A DNA stretch of 56,088 nt from Metaruminococcus_A gallistercoris (GTDB lineage: Bacteria; Bacillota; Clostridia; Oscillospirales; Ruminococcaceae), in NCBI GenBank assembly GCA_904394975.1, contig CAJFNQ010000041.1, positions 1 through 56,088 of the forward strand, written 5' to 3'. The notes beneath the pieces were generated by a model. The model had not been told where the DNA came from and searched no databases. It worked only from the letters and a program-made list of their open reading frames with translations. Each line of letters opens with the position of its first letter. Within the stretch, counting starts at the first letter, position 1. Shown one piece after another: positions 48,313 to 56,088 of the stretch. The translations under genes were made by a program, and so were the position numbers.

Positions 48313-49476
48313 TTATTCAATCCAGCCTTTTAATCCATCGTGTGCTGTTTTCAGCTGTTTTATAATGTCGATGTGCTGTGGGCATTTTTTCTCACAGGCG
48401 CCGCATTCCACGCAATGGGAAGCATCCTGTCCGCTTTTGCTGAGGAAGTAGTAGCTGCGCTTCGGCTGACCGAAATCCTCAAACATCATTCCCGCGTTGT
48501 AACGCGAGAAAACGCCCGGAATATTTACTCCCTGCGGGCAGGGCAGACAGTATTCGCAGCCGGTGCAGGGAATGGTGACGATGGATTCATAGGCCGCCTT
48601 CGCTTTTTTGAGCGTTTCTTTTTCCTCCGCACTCAGGCAGTTCGCGACCGCGTCAGGTTTGGAAAAGATCTCAATATTGTCTTTGAGCTGTTCAAGGGTA
48701 GACATTCCGCTCAAAATACAACTGATCTGCGGATAGTTGATGAGGTGACGGAACGCCCATTCCGGAGCAGAATGCTTAACAGCCGCTTCATCGTACACTT
48801 TTTTGACCGGAGCCGGTGTATTGACCAAACCGCCGCCGCGCAGCGGTTCCATGATGACCAGCGCACAGCCTTTTTCTCCGGCGCGGAAGATCGCCTGTTC
48901 CGTTGCTTCTTTATCCACGTCCAGAAGATTCTGCTGGATCTGGCACATATCCCAGTCGTAATAATTCAAAATATCCTGAAAGACCGGGTAAATTCCATGA
49001 TAAGAAAAGCCAATGGCGCGGATCATACCCTCATCGCGGAATTTTTCATATTCTTTGATGATTTCACGGCGCTTGATCTCATCCCACGTTGCCGCTTGAA
49101 TGTTGTGGATGAGGTAGACGTCAATATAGTCGGTTCGCAGTTTTTTCAGCGTGTTTTCTAAGTTCCGCCGGATGTCGCCCTGCGTTTTCATGACGTTGAG
49201 CGGCTGTTTGGTCGCAATTTTTACATTTGCGCGGTATTTGCCTTCCAGCGCTTCGCCCAGCACCTCTTCGCTGGTCGTATTATGGTAGCCATACGCCGTA
49301 TCAAAATAAGTGATGCCGTGTTCTGCTGCGTAGCGGATGAGTTCAAATGCTTTTTCGCGGTCGACCTGCGCATTGCCGTTTTCGTCAATATAACGCGGCA
49401 GGCGCATGCAGCCAAGCCCTAAAGTGGATACATCATAGCCGGTTTTGCCGTATGGACGATAGTTCATTTTTTGCAC
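48313..49476 (-). CDS. Aldo/keto reductase with C-terminal 4Fe-4S ferredoxin domain
   Basis: A 387-residue protein with an aldo/keto reductase barrel (1-280). The tetrad is Asp in YFDTAYGYH near 57 with Tyr beside it, Lys in IATKQPL near 88 and His in VYLIHNI near 122. The C-terminal domain holds eight cysteines for two clusters: CTGCEYCLPCPQG near 305 and CVECGACEKKCPQ near 357. Such proteins, common in Clostridia, probably transfer electrons between ferredoxin and carbonyl substrates; the substrate is unknown. GGAAAGGGTG precedes the ATG at 49476. Confidence 0.93.
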   Translation of the reverse strand: MQKMNYRPYGKTGYDVSTLGLGCMRLPRYIDENGNAQVDREKAFELIRYAAEHGITYFDTAYGYHNTTSEEVLGEALEGKYRANVKIATKQPLNVMKTQGDIRRNLENTLKKLRTDYIDVYLIHNIQAATWDEIKRREIIKEYEKFRDEGMIRAIGFSYHGIYPVFQDILNYYDWDMCQIQQNLLDVDKEATEQAIFRAGEKGCALVIMEPLRGGGLVNTPAPVKKVYDEAAVKHSAPEWAFRHLINYPQISCILSGMSTLEQLKDNIEIFSKPDAVANCLSAEEKETLKKAKAAYESIVTIPCTGCEYCLPCPQGVNIPGVFSRYNAGMMFEDFGQPKRSYYFLSKSGQDASHCVECGACEKKCPQHIDIIKQLKTAHDGLKGWIE

Positions 49477-49517
49477 CCTTTCCAGAATTGATTGTTGTTT
49501 GTGGGCTTTATGCGGAC

Positions 49518-49546
49518 ATTATAGCACAAACTATACAAAATATCAA
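49518..49546 (-). promoter_or_regulatory. Promoter of the ferredoxin-type aldo/keto reductase
   Basis: On the minus strand TTGATA (49546-49541), 17-base spacer, TATAAT (49523-49518), 41 bases before the ATG. Confidence 0.8.
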
Positions 49547-49622
49547 CGAACAAACAGCCGTGAATTGGCAGACTTTACTTACAATTTACCCAATAATTGC
49601 TCTTATTAGAGAGCGGTTTCGC

Positions 49623-49988
49623 TCATCCGTTAAGCCACCCAAGGCCATTGATGATGATAAAGCATTGGCAGCCAAACACAAGAAGCAGCGCGCCCAAAAG
49701 CGGCCAGGTGTATTGCATAGCTTTTTTTCGCACCACTGTAACAGCTATTATAAAAAGTGAGAGCAAGGGAAATACAAAAACGATCCACTTGTCAGCTACG
49801 CCGCTCACCCCATTGCTGTTCCATTGCACCGCAATCTGATCCGGTAGGAAAAATACCGCGCATAAAGCCAGAATTATCATAGCGCCGATCAAAAGCCAAC
49901 AACCCCAGGGAATCCGTTTCATATTGTAAACGCCTGCCTTTGTAATACACAGCTGATTTTGCGGGATAAAAGTGATATCATCCGCCAT
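49623..49988 (-). CDS. DUF1648 (SdpI N-terminal-like) membrane protein
   Basis: A 121-residue protein with three probable helices (about 28-46, 68-84 and 91-114). Between helices 1 and 2, IAVQWNSNGVSGVADKWIVF is the DUF1648 signature (V-x-H/Q-W-N-x-x-G). DUF1648 proteins are often regulators or immunity-like partners (as in SdpI), but no partner gene is nearby. The start is uncertain. ATG 49988 has only AGAG upstream; an internal ATG at 49922 (MKRIPWG) has AGGCAGG and gives 99 residues, the more usual length. Confidence 0.75.
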   Translation of the reverse strand: MADDITFIPQNQLCITKAGVYNMKRIPWGCWLLIGAMIILALCAVFFLPDQIAVQWNSNGVSGVADKWIVFVFPLLSLFIIAVTVVRKKAMQYTWPLLGALLLVFGCQCFIIINGLGWLNG

Positions 49989-50043
49989 TGTTCTCTAAAG
50001 TTTTAAGAGGATTCTACACCTGTTTAATGTTTCAACTGTTTGT

Positions 50044-51477
50044 TCAGCTTTCCCATTTTTTAGCGTGTTCTTCGTTCCACACATTCGGGTCACCCACTCC
50101 GGTTTCAGCGGCACGGAAAACAGGGTTTTTTCCGTCTTTTCGCTGTTTGCGGTAATCCTTCAGCGCAACCAGCGCTTTGTGACCAAGCAGTGTGATCGCC
50201 ACAAGGTTGACCATTGCCATCAGCCCCATCAGAATATCCGCAAGGCTCCAGACGGTCGAGAAGTCTAAAAGCGCGCCCACGAATACCGCTGCAACACAGG
50301 TACAGCGGAAGATGAAGAGACCACGTTTGGAATCCTTAATAAATTTGAAGTTGGATTCGGTATAATAATAGTTGCCCACCAGAGAACTGTATGCGAACAG
50401 GAAGATGGAAATGGTGATAAACAGCGGGCCGAAGGCGCCGGTCTGGTTGAAAACCGCGGCCTGCACAAAGTCCATTCCACGCAGGTCGCCGATCGGCACG
50501 CCGGACAGGAGCAGCATAAAAGCAGTGGTGGTGCAGATCAAAATCGTGTCGATGAAAACGGAAAGCATCTGCACAAGGCCTTGTTTGACCGGGTGGGATA
50601 CATCAGCCGCAGCGGCGGCGTTAGGAGCGGAACCCATACCTGCCTCATTGGAGTATAGACCGCGTTTGACTCCCTGCATCACGCAGGAACCCGCAAATCC
50701 GCCGAAAATAGCCTGAATGTCGAACGCCTGTGAAAATATGGTTCCGAACATATCCGGCACCAGATTGATGTTTTTAAAGGTGATAAATAATCCCAGCGCA
50801 ATGTAGATGACCGCCATGATTGGAACAACCGCAGAAACGATTCGGCTGATTCTTTGTACACCGCCGAAAATGACAAGCGCTGTGAGTAAAGCGAGGATGC
50901 CGCCTACCACATACGGCCAGAAAGACTGGCTGTATCCATCAATATAATAGGCGAGCGAGGAACCCGCGTTGTAGGACTGGAGAGCGTTGAACCCATAGGC
51001 GAAGCAGGCAATGAGCAAAACGGCAAACACAACGCCCCATTTACGGCTGCCAAGCGCTTTTTGAATATAATAAGCAGGGCCGCCCACATATTCTTCACCG
51101 TGCTTTTGCTTGTACATCTGTGACAGGGTACTTTCAATGAACGCGGACGCTGACCCGATCAGTGCGAGCAGCCACATCCAGAAAATTGCGCCATATCCGC
51201 CAATCGCGGTAGAGGCAGCGATGGCGGTGGCAACACCGGCGATGTTTCCGGTACCCACACGGCTTGCGGTTGAGATCATCAACGCCTGGAAAGAGGAAAT
51301 GTCTTTTCCGTTCTTTTTCTTTTCGCTCAGTACCCGGATTGCCTCCGGAAACATGCGAAACTGTACCAGTTTGGTGCGGACGGAAAAATAAATTCCCACT
51401 GCCGCCAGTAAAATAATGAGAATATAGGTATACATAAAGTCGTCAATGCTATCTAAAACTCCGTTTAACCATTCCAT
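50044..51477 (-). CDS. Sodium:alanine (AGCS family) symporter
   Basis: A 477-residue amino-acid carrier with about eleven membrane helices in the AGCS fold. FQALMISTASRVGTGNIAGV near 65-84 is the family signature and sodium-binding region. GGPAYYIQKALG near 132 and GLYSNEAGMGSAPNAAAAAD near 270-289 are the other hallmark segments. It likely imports alanine or glycine with sodium. AAAAGGAAAAG precedes the ATG at 51477. Monocistronic. Confidence 0.95.
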   Translation of the reverse strand: MEWLNGVLDSIDDFMYTYILIILLAAVGIYFSVRTKLVQFRMFPEAIRVLSEKKKNGKDISSFQALMISTASRVGTGNIAGVATAIAASTAIGGYGAIFWMWLLALIGSASAFIESTLSQMYKQKHGEEYVGGPAYYIQKALGSRKWGVVFAVLLIACFAYGFNALQSYNAGSSLAYYIDGYSQSFWPYVVGGILALLTALVIFGGVQRISRIVSAVVPIMAVIYIALGLFITFKNINLVPDMFGTIFSQAFDIQAIFGGFAGSCVMQGVKRGLYSNEAGMGSAPNAAAAADVSHPVKQGLVQMLSVFIDTILICTTTAFMLLLSGVPIGDLRGMDFVQAAVFNQTGAFGPLFITISIFLFAYSSLVGNYYYTESNFKFIKDSKRGLFIFRCTCVAAVFVGALLDFSTVWSLADILMGLMAMVNLVAITLLGHKALVALKDYRKQRKDGKNPVFRAAETGVGDPNVWNEEHAKKWES

Positions 51478-51633
51478 AAATCTTTTCCTTTTCTTTTTTT
51501 GCGGGATGGCCGCGGCGGAACATCCGCCGCATTTTACACAAAGTGTTTTTATTATACTGTATATTTTACAAAATTCCCAGTTTAAAGCGTATTTTCAGTG
51601 AATAATGTTATTTTATGGCAGAAAATTGCCATT

Positions 51634-52536
51634 TTATTGTTCCTGCCTTGGCGGGTATACTGGCTGATCCTTTTTAAAATTGTATCGAAGGTACTGGGTG
51701 GGCGGGACTCCGTGTATTTTCTTAAAAACACTGCTGAAATAAAGGGGATCGGAATAACCGACTGCATAACTGATTTCTGAAATGTTCAGTGAGGTTTCGC
51801 GCAGCAGCCGTGCGGCTTCGTTCATTCGTATCCGCGTATGATACTGGTTGATGGTCATTCCTGTCTTTTGTTTGAATAGAGTGCACAGATACTTATAACT
51901 CAAGTTCATATGCAGCGCGATTTCTTCAGAAGTCAGACTAACGGTGTCATGTGTTTCCAAGAATGCGATCAGCCTTTGGAGAATCGTTTCGGACCGATTG
52001 CCGCTTTTGTAATTGACAGTGTCGTAAAGGTCGGCGAAAAGTTGAAATAAAACGCTGTTAACCTGCGCGATGCGCAGCGGGTCGGAAGAACTGTATAGTT
52101 CGAGCAGGTTTTTGATGTGGAGGTCTACACGGCTGTGCACAGGCAGATTTGCGTGTTTAGGCAGTAACAGGTAGGTTCGGTAATCCTCCGGGTGAAAGTC
52201 CTGCCGTTTTACTGTGCGGTAATCGTCGTAAGGGCGGTATTTTTCCAGCTGCTGTCCCAAAGAAAAATGTACATAAAACCAACAGGTCCCTGCCGGTATG
52301 ATCCGTTCGCCCCAGTGATGCACGCCGGCTTTCAGAAAAACAAATTCCCCCTGCTTGAGCGGGTATACAATGCCGTCTTCGATAATCTCCATCTCACCGC
52401 GATAAAGATAGATGAAAACATGTTCGTCTATGATGCGGTCCTGATGGATAAAATCCTGTTCGGCCGTGACTGACCCGGCAATGCTGAGAAGCGGCAGGGT
52501 GTCCAGAGGAAGGTACACTTCGTGCACTGGTTTCAC
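51634..52536 (-). CDS. AraC family transcriptional regulator (of the GH127/GH5 genes)
   Basis: About 300 residues. The N-terminal half is a cupin-like sugar-sensing domain (YLYRGEMEIIEDGIVYPLKQ near 46-65, in the frame used here). The C-terminal ~100 residues carry two AraC helix-turn-helix motifs (LTSEEIALHMNLSYKYLCTL and LNISEISYAVGYSDPLYFSS). The frame is open to TTG 52599, but that codon lies only 8 bases from the -10 box. I therefore place the start at GTG 52536, with GTG 52527 (AAAAGGA about eleven bases upstream) equally possible. It is divergent from the glycosidases it probably activates. Confidence 0.9.
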   Translation of the reverse strand: MKPVHEVYLPLDTLPLLSIAGSVTAEQDFIHQDRIIDEHVFIYLYRGEMEIIEDGIVYPLKQGEFVFLKAGVHHWGERIIPAGTCWFYVHFSLGQQLEKYRPYDDYRTVKRQDFHPEDYRTYLLLPKHANLPVHSRVDLHIKNLLELYSSSDPLRIAQVNSVLFQLFADLYDTVNYKSGNRSETILQRLIAFLETHDTVSLTSEEIALHMNLSYKYLCTLFKQKTGMTINQYHTRIRMNEAARLLRETSLNISEISYAVGYSDPLYFSSVFKKIHGVPPTQYLRYNFKKDQPVYPPRQEQ

Positions 52537-52606
52537 CGTCCTTTTAAAATAAGAAAATTTTCCATGTTTTTTATCATTTTCGTTATAGCGTATTTGCAAT
52601 ACATCT

Positions 52607-52635
52607 ACTATAATAAGAAACAGGAAATTTTACAA
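52607..52635 (-). promoter_or_regulatory. AraC promoter overlapping the glycosidase control region
   Basis: On the minus strand TTGTAA (52635-52630), 17-base spacer, TATAGT (52612-52607). On the plus strand the same bases give TATAAT (52609-52614) for the glycosidases without a matching -35, which suggests activator dependence. Confidence 0.6.
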
Positions 52636-52663
52636 GACCAAAAGGTAAAGGAGCAAACACATT

Positions 52664-54544
52664 ATGGTATTTAAACCTTTCTCTTCCCGTGAGATACAGC
52701 TGCGTGACAGCGAGCTGCTTCGCCGCCGCACAGCGAACCGCAATTATCTCATGAGTCTCAAAAATGAAAATCTGTTGCAGAATTTTGTCCATGAAGCGGG
52801 AATGACCGTATTGTTTCAATCCGGAGAACGGGAAGAAATGCACGGGGGTTGGGAATCACCATTGTGCCAGTTGCGCGGCCATTTTTTGGGGCACTGGCTT
52901 TCCGCTGCCGCAATGAACTATGCGGCGACCGGCGATATGGAACTCAAAGCCAAGGCTGATGCCATTGTCGCGGTGCTGGGCGAATGTCAGCAGGCGAACG
53001 GCGGCGAGTGGGTCGGCTCCATCCCGGAGAAATATCTGACATGGATCGCGCAGGGACGGGCGATCTGGGCCCCGCAGTACACCCTTCACAAAACCTTTAT
53101 GGGCCTTCTCGATATGTATGAAATGGCGGGTAATGAGCAGGCGCTTTCCATCGCGGTGAATTTTGCAAAATGGTTTTCCCGTTGGAGCAGCGGCTTTACC
53201 CGGGAGGAGTTTGACAATATCCTGGATGTTGAGACCGGCGGCATGCTGGAAGTTTTTGTGCAGCTTTACGGGATCACCGGCGCGCCGGAGCATAAAGCGC
53301 TGGTGGATAAATACTATCGTGGGCGGCTGTTTGACGCGCTTCTGCGTGGGGAGGACGTGCTGACGAATATGCACGCCAATACCACCATTCCGGAAGTCCT
53401 TGGTGCCGCGCGGGCATATGAGGTAACAGGTGAACAGAAATGGCTGGACATTGTAAAGGCTTACTGGAACAGCGCGGTGACCGAACGCGGCTGTTATGCC
53501 ACCGGCGGGCAGACCTGCGGCGAGATCTGGACACCCAAGCACGAGATGAACGCGCGTCTGGGCGATAAAAATCAGGAGCACTGTGTGGTCTACAACATGA
53601 TGCGCCTTGCGGAATTCCTGTTCCGCTGGACTGGGGAATCCCGCTTTGCCGATTATTGGGAACGCAACCTGTACAATGGCATTATGGCGCAGGGCTATTG
53701 GGATGGGCACGCAAACGCCACCAACGGTGAGTGTCACGATCACCCGATGACCGGCCTGCTTACTTACTTTCTTCCGCTCCGGGGCGGCGCCCGGAAATTC
53801 TGGGCGAGCAGAACGCAGGACTTTTTCTGCTGCCATGGTTCTCTGGTGCAAGCAAACGCCTCCCACACCAACGGCATGTATTATCATGATGATGATTCCA
53901 TTGCGGTCTGCCAGTATTTTGATTCGGTTCTGACATCCGAATTCGGTGGTCAGAGGATTACGTTGGAACAGAAGATCGATCCCCTCAACGGGACCAATCA
54001 CACTTCGTCCGATTCAGCCGGTACACAGGCGATCAACCGCTTGACCCGTGTTTATCAGCATGACCCGAATAAGTTAGCTGTTCGTTTCCGTATCAAAACA
54101 GACAAAGCGGTTCGCTTCACCCTGAAACTCCGCGTTCCGTTCTGGCTCAAGGGCGAGCCGGTTGTTGCGGTGAACGGTGAACAGGTATCTGTCAAAGCCG
54201 ATGAACGTGGCTTTTTGGAAGTGACGCGTGACTGGCAGGATGATGAGGTTTATCTGGAATTGCAAAAGGGTATTACCGTTTGCCCGCTGCCGGGGGATGA
54301 TACCCGCATTGCTTTCTTAAACGGCCCGATTGTATTGGCCGGCCTGTGCGATGAGGAACGTACTCTCTACGCGGAATCGGATCAGCCGCTGGAAACGCTT
54401 CTGGAACCGGATAACGAACGTGAGTGGGGCAACTGGAAGCAAACCTTCCGCAGTGTGGGGCAAGACCGCGGGATTCGGTTCTGGCCGCTGTACCAGATTG
54501 GGTATGATCGTTACAGTGTTTATTTTCCTGTAAAACGTCGGTAA
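52664..54544 (+). CDS. Glycoside hydrolase family 127 (beta-L-arabinofuranosidase-like)
   Basis: A 626-residue (alpha/alpha)6-barrel enzyme of the former DUF1680 group. FQSGEREEMHGGWESPLCQL near 51-70 opens the barrel, and GHFLGHWLSAAAM follows. The GH127 zinc-cysteine centre is present: Glu and Cys in QEHC (~305-307) and CysCys in FFCCHG (~389-390); the second set contains the proposed Cys nucleophile. C-terminal beta domains fill 430-620. It has no signal peptide, so it works on imported arabino-oligosaccharides. AAAGGAG precedes the ATG. It shares an operon with the next gene. Confidence 0.94.
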   Translation: MVFKPFSSREIQLRDSELLRRRTANRNYLMSLKNENLLQNFVHEAGMTVLFQSGEREEMHGGWESPLCQLRGHFLGHWLSAAAMNYAATGDMELKAKADAIVAVLGECQQANGGEWVGSIPEKYLTWIAQGRAIWAPQYTLHKTFMGLLDMYEMAGNEQALSIAVNFAKWFSRWSSGFTREEFDNILDVETGGMLEVFVQLYGITGAPEHKALVDKYYRGRLFDALLRGEDVLTNMHANTTIPEVLGAARAYEVTGEQKWLDIVKAYWNSAVTERGCYATGGQTCGEIWTPKHEMNARLGDKNQEHCVVYNMMRLAEFLFRWTGESRFADYWERNLYNGIMAQGYWDGHANATNGECHDHPMTGLLTYFLPLRGGARKFWASRTQDFFCCHGSLVQANASHTNGMYYHDDDSIAVCQYFDSVLTSEFGGQRITLEQKIDPLNGTNHTSSDSAGTQAINRLTRVYQHDPNKLAVRFRIKTDKAVRFTLKLRVPFWLKGEPVVAVNGEQVSVKADERGFLEVTRDWQDDEVYLELQKGITVCPLPGDDTRIAFLNGPIVLAGLCDEERTLYAESDQPLETLLEPDNEREWGNWKQTFRSVGQDRGIRFWPLYQIGYDRYSVYFPVKRR

Positions 54545-54602
54545 TTACACCGGAAACAGTGCAAATCAATAAACATCCAATGAAAAACAAAGGAGCAAAC
54601 CT

Positions 54603-55898
54603 ATGAAACGACAAGTGGACTATTCCAAGCTGCGTGGGTTTAATTACACCCAAAGCAATGCGAAAAACGACCGCGATTTCTGGGAGCATTACGATCATGA
54701 GATCGTTGACCGCGAAATGGCTTATGCCGCCCGTCTCACCCTTAACAGCGCGCGCATTTTTCTGCCGTACAGCGTGTATTACAACAACAAGGAAAAATTT
54801 CTTGCCGATGTAAAGGACTTTGTTCAGACCGCGTGGAAACACGGTGTCTCCACAAGCCCCATCGTTTACTTTGGCTTCCGTTTTCTGCCGGAAGATTTTG
54901 AGCACACCCCGTTTGACGGCCCCGGCCTTCGCCCGGTTATCAAAAGCATTGCGGACAAATCCGCCTGGGTGTTGGGCGAGAGGTATTTTGACGACTTGCT
55001 CGGCGCCATCGGCGATGAGCCCGGCCTGCTGTTCTGGGATATTGCCAACGAACCGGGGTACACCGATGACTTTGTCACCTGGTATGACGATGAACCTGAG
55101 TATCTGGAAACCTTCAGCAAGCGCCCGGATATGGAAGAGTTGCGCAGAAATCAGGAGATCACCTGGGAATGTGTCCGCCATTTCTGCAAATATGTAAAAG
55201 AAAAAGACCCGGATCATGACATCGGCGTCGGCAATATTTTCATTTTTGAGACCGAACCGTCCGGTACTGCGGACTTGGTTGATGTCATCATCTTCCACGA
55301 TTATTCCGCGACCCGTAAACGGATGCGAAACATCTACGACCGTGCCGTCGCGCTCGGCAAAAAATACAACAAACCGATTCTTAACAACGAAACCGGCTGC
55401 CTCTGCCGCGGCAATCCGTATGATATGACACTGGAAATGCTGGAAGAGTACAACATCGGCTGGTATTTGTTTGAGCTGACCATCGGAAAAGATAGCTGGA
55501 ACCGTGCGCATGGGCTGATCTATCCGGACGGCACCATCCGTGACCCGTCCATCATTGCCGCACTTCACGGCTTCTACCGCAAACGCGACGAAGGAATCAT
55601 CCGCGTGGATGTCAATCAGGAGGATTATGTCACAGAACTTCTGCAGCGTGTCAATATGCTGATGACGGATACCCGCTGCAACCGCCGCGATGACCACAGC
55701 GGTGATGCGGAAGAGGTTCTGGAACTGTGTGAATACGCCGCCAACATTCTGGAAGCGGGCGAATTGGTGCCGATGAACTATCCGCCGACTGCGAAAGTGG
55801 CAGCATACCGCAGAATGAAGAATCCGGATGTGGAGGAACTCAAAGACTGGTTGTTTGAGCTTGCCGAGACACTGAAAAAAGCCTGCCGTATTGTTTGA
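54603..55898 (+). CDS. GH5-like (clan GH-A) glycoside hydrolase
   Basis: A 431-residue TIM-barrel glycosidase without signal peptide. The acid/base Glu150 is in DIANEPG and the nucleophile Glu263 in ILNNETGC, the spacing expected in clan GH-A. IIFHDYSATRKR near 232 carries the usual His on strand 6. A C-terminal helical tail (330-431) has no match I recognise. Specificity cannot be read; with GH127 beside it, removal of arabinosyl or related residues is plausible. AAAGGAG precedes the ATG, and the leader sequence repeats that of the upstream gene. Confidence 0.85.
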   Translation: MKRQVDYSKLRGFNYTQSNAKNDRDFWEHYDHEIVDREMAYAARLTLNSARIFLPYSVYYNNKEKFLADVKDFVQTAWKHGVSTSPIVYFGFRFLPEDFEHTPFDGPGLRPVIKSIADKSAWVLGERYFDDLLGAIGDEPGLLFWDIANEPGYTDDFVTWYDDEPEYLETFSKRPDMEELRRNQEITWECVRHFCKYVKEKDPDHDIGVGNIFIFETEPSGTADLVDVIIFHDYSATRKRMRNIYDRAVALGKKYNKPILNNETGCLCRGNPYDMTLEMLEEYNIGWYLFELTIGKDSWNRAHGLIYPDGTIRDPSIIAALHGFYRKRDEGIIRVDVNQEDYVTELLQRVNMLMTDTRCNRRDDHSGDAEEVLELCEYAANILEAGELVPMNYPPTAKVAAYRRMKNPDVEELKDWLFELAETLKKACRIV

Positions 55899-55992
55899 TA
55901 TAATATGGAATAAAAAAGCCGTGAGCAAATGGCAGAGGAGCATAAAGAAGTATTGCGAAAATACTAACCTATGCCAAGTGAACGGGAAATAT

Positions 55993-56038
55993 GAAACCTC
56001 TGTGTGAATGGACGAACCATTTGCATAGAGGTTTTCTT
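55993..56038 (+). terminator. Terminator of the GH127-GH5 operon
   Basis: Stem AAACCTCT...AATGG / CCATT...AGAGGTTTT around a small loop, then TTCTTTT. The last 50 bases of the window hold nothing else recognisable. Confidence 0.8.
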
Positions 56039-56088
56039 TTGCTTCTTAAAATTTTTCAGCGTCCGCAGGACGCGCAGCCGTCACCGAA

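Noticed and set aside
54273..55943. 556-codon open frame on the minus strand
   Set aside because: Antisense to GH127 and GH5-like genes; no start signals.

Overview
The window looks like a piece of chromosome from an anaerobic Firmicute of class Clostridia, most likely an Oscillospiraceae/Ruminococcaceae-type gut or fermenter lineage. The grounds are strong AAGGAGG ribosome binding sites, TTGACA-17-TATAAT promoters, a T-box leader, single-chain PurL, a CarD regulator, DUF1292 and DUF1836 proteins, iron-dependent alcohol dehydrogenase and several plant-polysaccharide enzymes. Base composition is about half GC. The genus cannot be fixed from sequence alone. There is no phage, insertion sequence, CRISPR array or ribosomal operon.

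Layout. 1-8 kb: tRNA-Gly, a TVP38/DedA-like membrane protein, an mtaB-purL pair, a Crh-like HPr paralogue, tandem tRNA-Asp/tRNA-Thr and small unknown proteins. 8-15.7 kb: CarD regulator, iron alcohol dehydrogenase divergent from a LysR regulator, then a second LysR followed by a MerR-cupin-flavodoxin-aldo/keto reductase-carboxymuconolactone decarboxylase operon that ends in a decayed DUF4405 membrane gene. 15.8-21.7 kb: a lipase-like hydrolase and carbohydrate genes (GH27, cytidylate-kinase-like protein, Gfo/Idh oxidoreductase, polysaccharide deacetylase). 21.8-27.1 kb: CDF metal exporter and an ABC exporter with a coiled-coil extracellular region. 27.2-30.2 kb: leucine T-box and leuA, then two half-size TauE/SafE genes. 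30.2-32.2 kb is the least ordinary stretch: a structured RNA candidate, a DUF1292 gene and a ~1 kb promoter-to-terminator locus with no ordinary gene. That locus holds a 20-residue ORF and five degenerate copies of a GTGAGTCCGATGTAC element.

32.2-39.4 kb: methyltransferase, citrate synthase, dipeptidase, a sulfite-reductase-like half protein under an operator-overlapped promoter, a YoaK/DUF1275 membrane protein, and a lipoprotein with FN3 and transglutaminase-like domains. 39.7-43.9 kb: an 843-residue fusion of a sugar-isomerase-type TIM barrel to an acyl-CoA synthetase, then a twice-frameshifted DUF1593 gene. 44-51.5 kb: methyltransferase, flotillin/NfeD pair, DUF1836 regulator, msrA, ferredoxin-type aldo/keto reductase, DUF1648 protein and an alanine/sodium symporter. 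51.6-55.9 kb: an AraC regulator divergent from a GH127 and a GH5-like glycosidase, a probable self-contained arabinoside-use locus.

Most genes are ordinary metabolism and regulation. The candidates for something new are the repeat/minigene locus at 31.08-32.14 kb, the TIM barrel-acyl-CoA synthetase fusion, the structured RNA at 30.3-30.5 kb and the palindromic operator at 36.98-37.01 kb.
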